DNA of 64,000 nt from Solirubrum puertoriconensis (GTDB taxonomy: Bacteria; Bacteroidota; Bacteroidia; Cytophagales; Hymenobacteraceae), in assembly GCF_001483135.1 (NCBI RefSeq), contig NZ_LNAL01000003.1, positions 558,001-622,000 of the forward strand. The letters run 5' to 3'. The notes below the pieces were generated by a model. That model did not search any database. It saw only the letters and a program-made list of their open reading frames with translations, and was not told the DNA's origin. Each line of letters starts with the position of its first letter. The stretch's first letter is position 1. The position numbers and the translations under genes are program-made. Of the stretch, positions 61,375 to 64,000 are shown piece after piece.

Positions 61375-62603
61375 TAGTTGTGCATCAGCTCCACCAACTC
61401 ATCGAACGTGCGCATCAACTCCGCGCGGCCGTCTTCCGGCTCGCCTTCTAAGCGGCGCTCAAAAACTTCCCGCTCCGAAAAATCGTGCAGGCTGCGGGTG
61501 AGCGGTTCGGCTTCGGTTTCGCCGAGCGGCCGGAGCGTTACGATGCGGAAATGCCGCCGTGCCAGCACCTCAATCTGCTTGCGGTCGAGCTTCTCGATAA
61601 CCTTGAGCAACTGCTCGGCTACTTCGAGCTGGCCGATTTCAGAGCGGATTTCAACATCGGCCCAGGCCGGGAGGGGTAGCTCGCCGTTTTCGTAGGCGGC
61701 AAGCTGGTTTAATACTTCCTCTAGGTCGCCGTGGAAGCGCACGAGGCGGCGGGCGGTAGGCACCTCAATGGTTTCGATGCTGGGGCAGCCTGCGCCCTTA
61801 AACTCGAGCAGCAGTACTTGCTTGGGGTCGTGGATTTCGGAAAACGACAGCGGAATGGGAGAACCGCTGTAGCGGATATGCTCGCGGCCGCCTACGCGCT
61901 GCGGGCGGTGCAAGTGACCTAGGGCCACGTAGTCGAAACAATCGGGGAAGTGGTCGGCCGAGACTTGCCCTAGGTTGCCCACGTGAATGGTGCGCTCCGA
62001 GTCGGAGGCAGCACCGCCGGCGGCGTAGAGGTGGCCGGTTGCCAGCACCGGCAAGCCATTGGCTTTGTGCTGCCACACTTGCTCGCACTCGGCTACGCGG
62101 GCGTAGTGGTCGGCAATGCCTTGTTTGATGCGGGCCTCGCGCTCTTCGGCGGTTTCGCCAGGCAGGGAGAGGCGCACGTCACGGTCGCGCAGGAAGGGTA
62201 CGGCGCACACCACCAGCGCGGGTTGGCCGGTGGCATCGTCGAGTATCAGCACCTGGTCGTCGAAGCAATCGGGCACGCAGCCCACCACGTGCACGCGCAA
62301 GTGGCGTAGCAGGCGGGCCGGGGCGTTGAGCGTAGCCGGCGAGTCGTGGTTGCCGCCTACAATTACCACGTCGCGGCAGTTGGTTTGGCGCAGCTGCACC
62401 AAAAAGGAGTAGTACAGCTCGAGCGCGGCGCTTGAGGGCGAGCCGGTGTCGAATACGTCGCCGGCTAGTACCAGCACTTCTACCTGCCGCTCCTGCACAG
62501 TGCACACCAGCCACTCCAGAAAATGGCGGTGCTCCTCGGTGCGCTCGTGGCCGCTGATAAAGCGTTGGCCCAGGTGCCAATCGGCGGTGTGCAGGACTCT
62601 CAT
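61374..62603 (-). CDS. sbcD: Nuclease SbcCD, nuclease subunit SbcD
   Basis: 409 residues from the ATG at 62603 (MRVLHTADWHLGQ). Mre11-type calcineurin-like phosphoesterase motifs: Asp8 and His10 in DWH, GDVFD near 51, GNHDS near 86, then ATGHLY and the ALGHLHRPQ motif. These bind two Mn ions. It cuts DNA ends and hairpins together with SbcC. Its TAG stop codon abuts the right terminal repeat of the cassette. A TATTTTTG box lies 27 bp upstream of the ATG. Confidence 0.95.
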   Translation of the reverse strand: MRVLHTADWHLGQRFISGHERTEEHRHFLEWLVCTVQERQVEVLVLAGDVFDTGSPSSAALELYYSFLVQLRQTNCRDVVIVGGNHDSPATLNAPARLLRHLRVHVVGCVPDCFDDQVLILDDATGQPALVVCAVPFLRDRDVRLSLPGETAEEREARIKQGIADHYARVAECEQVWQHKANGLPVLATGHLYAAGGAASDSERTIHVGNLGQVSADHFPDCFDYVALGHLHRPQRVGGREHIRYSGSPIPLSFSEIHDPKQVLLLEFKGAGCPSIETIEVPTARRLVRFHGDLEEVLNQLAAYENGELPLPAWADVEIRSEIGQLEVAEQLLKVIEKLDRKQIEVLARRHFRIVTLRPLGETEAEPLTRSLHDFSEREVFERRLEGEPEDGRAELMRTFDELVELMHN

Positions 62604-62630
62604 GCAGGTGGTGGAAGAAGTAATGAACAC

Positions 62631-62638
62631 CAAAAATA
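62631..62638 (-). promoter_or_regulatory. -7 box of sbcD
   Basis: TATTTTTG on the minus strand, 27 bp before the ATG at 62603; the upstream TTTG is 26 bp away, longer than usual. Confidence 0.4.
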
Positions 62639-62695
62639 ACGCTTCGGGTGCCGAAATTGCTCCGCAAATTGTCGGCGTAAACAACGATTAGCTAG

Positions 62696-62713
62696 TTGTA
62701 AACTTGGTTACAA
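62696..62713. promoter_or_regulatory. Possible operator in the sbcD upstream region
   Basis: Inverted repeat TTGTAA-N6-TTACAA, beside a direct repeat TGTAAACT (62697-62704 and 62723-62730). It resembles a repressor site, but no regulator gene is adjacent. Confidence 0.3.
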
Positions 62714-62814
62714 ATAACAACCTGTAAACTAGTTTATTAAATGGTGGGTTGGTCGGCTGAGTGTACTGTGCAGCCGAAATACTGCGTAGTGTGCTCGATT
62801 TGTAGCCCGTAAAA

Positions 62815-62850
62815 CAACACAGCCCCGGCAGTAGAGCCGGGGCTGTGTTG
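62815..62850 (-). terminator. Terminator of the MBL-rhodanese gene
   Basis: Perfect 15-bp arms at 62815-62829 and 62836-62850 with a 6-base loop, 20 bp past the stop. Confidence 0.8.
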
Positions 62851-62870
62851 GCTTTGAGCATCAGGCAAGC

Positions 62871-64000
62871 TTAGTGCACTGCTTGCTTCTGAAACTCGGT
62901 TATGGCTTCGCCTAGGTCGTACACGGGTACGTTGGGCAGCACAGCCTTGAGAATGCTGCTGCCCGCGGCCGAGCGGTAGCCACCGGCGCAGTGCACCAGC
63001 ACGGGCTTGTCGGCGGGTACTTCGTGGGCACGCTCGCGCAGCTCGGGCAGCGGAATGAGCAGGGCATTGTCGAACACCGGCTGCTTAGCCTCAGTGCGGT
63101 TGCGGATATCGACGATGGTGAACTGCTCGGGGTGCTGGCGCACTCGCTCCACATCAACCTCGGGCGAGGTAGCAGGCAGCTCGCGCGGGGTAAGCAGGGC
63201 CCCTGTGATGTTGCTTTCGTAACCAATTTTGGCGGTTTTCCGGATTACCGTATCGAGGGCAATCTGCGAATCGGCCACCAGGTAAAACTGCTCTTTCGGA
63301 CCTAGGATGGAGCCAAGCCACGTCTCGAACTTGCCACCGTCCATCAGGTTAATTGCGCCGGGCAAGTGGCCTTGGCGGAACTGCGCCGCTGGGCGGGTAT
63401 CGATGATGGGAATGCCGGCTTCGAGCGGAGCACCGCTTTGCAGGTGCGGCACAGAGCGCACGGAGTCTTCGAAGGCGGGCGCGCCTTGCTTGTTGATTTG
63501 CACGTCGCGGCCGAAGTACTTGGGCGCGAAGGGCTGGTCTTCGAGCAGTACACGCACAAATTCGTCGCGCGACATAGGCTGCAGCGCGTAGTTTGTCTTC
63601 AACTCTTTGCCGATGGTCGAGTCGAGGTCGGTGGAAGTGGTTTTGCCGCACAAAGAGCCCGGACCGTGCGCCGGATACACCTTGGTGGTGGGCGGCAAGG
63701 TCATTAGCTTGTTGCGGGTGCTGTCGTACATCTGCGCGGCTAGCTCCTCTCGCTTGTGGCCGCCTATGGCTTCGTCTTCGCGCAGGTCGGGGCGGCCTAC
63801 ATCGCCCACAAACAGCGTGTCGCCCGTGAATACAGCGCGGGTGCCGCCCAGCTCGTCAATTAGTAAAATGCAGATGGAGTCGGGCGAGTGGCCAGGCGTA
63901 TTAATGGCGTGCAGCTCAACTTGCCCCACGGTAATCCGGTCGCCCTCGTCGAAGGGCTTGTGCGGGTACGTGGCCTTTACCAGCTTGCTCACGTAAATGG
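62871..64000 (-). CDS. MBL-fold hydrolase with rhodanese domains (5' end cut by window)
   Basis: At least 376 residues; the N-terminal part with the first metal motif (HxHxDH) lies outside. Visible are the MBL motifs TPGHSPDS, FTGDTLFVGDVGRPD and YPAHGPGSLCG, then two rhodanese domains (about 195-270 and 285-370). The first (IPIIDTRPAAQF) has no Cys in its active-site loop; the second has Cys in VLVHCAGGYRSA. The layout is that of persulfide dioxygenase/sulfurtransferase fusions that oxidise glutathione or protein persulfides in sulphide detoxification. The exact substrate is not certain. Confidence 0.88.
   Translation of the reverse strand, partial: IYVSKLVKATYPHKPFDEGDRITVGQVELHAINTPGHSPDSICILLIDELGGTRAVFTGDTLFVGDVGRPDLREDEAIGGHKREELAAQMYDSTRNKLMTLPPTTKVYPAHGPGSLCGKTTSTDLDSTIGKELKTNYALQPMSRDEFVRVLLEDQPFAPKYFGRDVQINKQGAPAFEDSVRSVPHLQSGAPLEAGIPIIDTRPAAQFRQGHLPGAINLMDGGKFETWLGSILGPKEQFYLVADSQIALDTVIRKTAKIGYESNITGALLTPRELPATSPEVDVERVRQHPEQFTIVDIRNRTEAKQPVFDNALLIPLPELRERAHEVPADKPVLVHCAGGYRSAAGSSILKAVLPNVPVYDLGEAITEFQKQAVH

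Larger units (their letters stand above)
843..63306. repeat. Dispersed iterated palindrome CCTAGG (about 94 copies)
   Basis: The hexamer CCTAGG recurs through the whole window, about one copy per 680 bp by hand count (first at 843, last at 63301). Roughly 20 would be expected from base composition at about 58-60% G+C (composition judged by eye). Most copies extend to CCTAGGT or its complement ACCTAGG. In genes most copies encode Leu-Gly as CTA-GGN or, less often, Pro-Arg as CCT-AGG; CTA is otherwise uncommon here, where Leu is mainly CTG. Copies also lie in intergenic DNA and at the tips of terminators. Gaps without copies are 11.0-12.8, 23.5-26.2, 27.6-29.4, 49.7-51.5 and 57.6-61.9 kb (one copy at 59995). 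Confidence 0.85.

Overview
The window looks like chromosomal DNA of a Gram-negative Bacteroidota, most likely Hymenobacter or a close relative in the Cytophagales. The reasons are: an outer-membrane receptor paired with a DUF4249 lipoprotein, many lipoproteins, a DUF4260 gene, a DPP IV-type peptidase, Bacteroidota-type -7 boxes (TAnnTTTG) before many genes, weak or absent Shine-Dalgarno sequences, and G+C-rich coding DNA. I see no rRNA, tRNA, CRISPR array, prophage or classical insertion sequence.

Layout. 0-6.5 kb: a MarR regulator with a YceI protein, a lipoprotein, a helical unknown, a secreted DPP IV-like peptidase, clpS and recR. 6.6-19.4 kb: a glycosyltransferase fused to a degenerate sugar-phosphotransferase region, an aminotransferase, a heptose-7-phosphate-kinase-like gene, a GT-C-like membrane protein, hemE, marC, purE, a membrane EEP-domain protein, an FAD monooxygenase and two tandem paralogues of unknown function. 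19.5-29.3 kb: dnaK, a Crp-type regulator with DUF4260, an alpha/beta hydrolase, a pseudouridine synthase, two small unknowns, a large VWA-like membrane protein, a decayed pseudogene and an orphan lipoprotein. 29.5-39.6 kb: fabG, the TonB receptor/DUF4249 pair, purine nucleoside phosphorylase, sppA, rarA and an EamA transporter. 39.8-50.5 kb: a two-component system followed by a tripartite RND efflux operon and small lipoproteins. 50.9-57.2 kb: lpd, a TPR lipoprotein, a geranylgeranyl-reductase-family flavoprotein, thioredoxin, an HNH protein and a DUF6687-like protein. 57.3-62.6 kb: sbcC and sbcD, separated by a 608-bp DUF559 nuclease cassette with about 50-bp terminal inverted repeats. 62.9-64.0 kb: the 3' part of a metallo-beta-lactamase/rhodanese gene, cut by the window end.

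How it works together. The clearest functional module is 40.3-49.2 kb. A response regulator and histidine kinase lie directly upstream of an RND pump, and phased TAAT repeats with 10-11 bp spacing precede both the small membrane gene and the pump adaptor; these probably are the regulator's binding sites. SbcD and SbcC form a double-strand-break nuclease, and here the pair is interrupted exactly between stop and start codons by the DUF559 cassette.

Non-gene structure stands out. The palindrome CCTAGG occurs about 94 times by hand count, several-fold above expectation for a sequence that contains the usually rare CTAG. Several intergenic gaps hold long nested inverted repeats of REP type. In two places a terminator-like hairpin plus T6 runs straight into the next gene's ATG.
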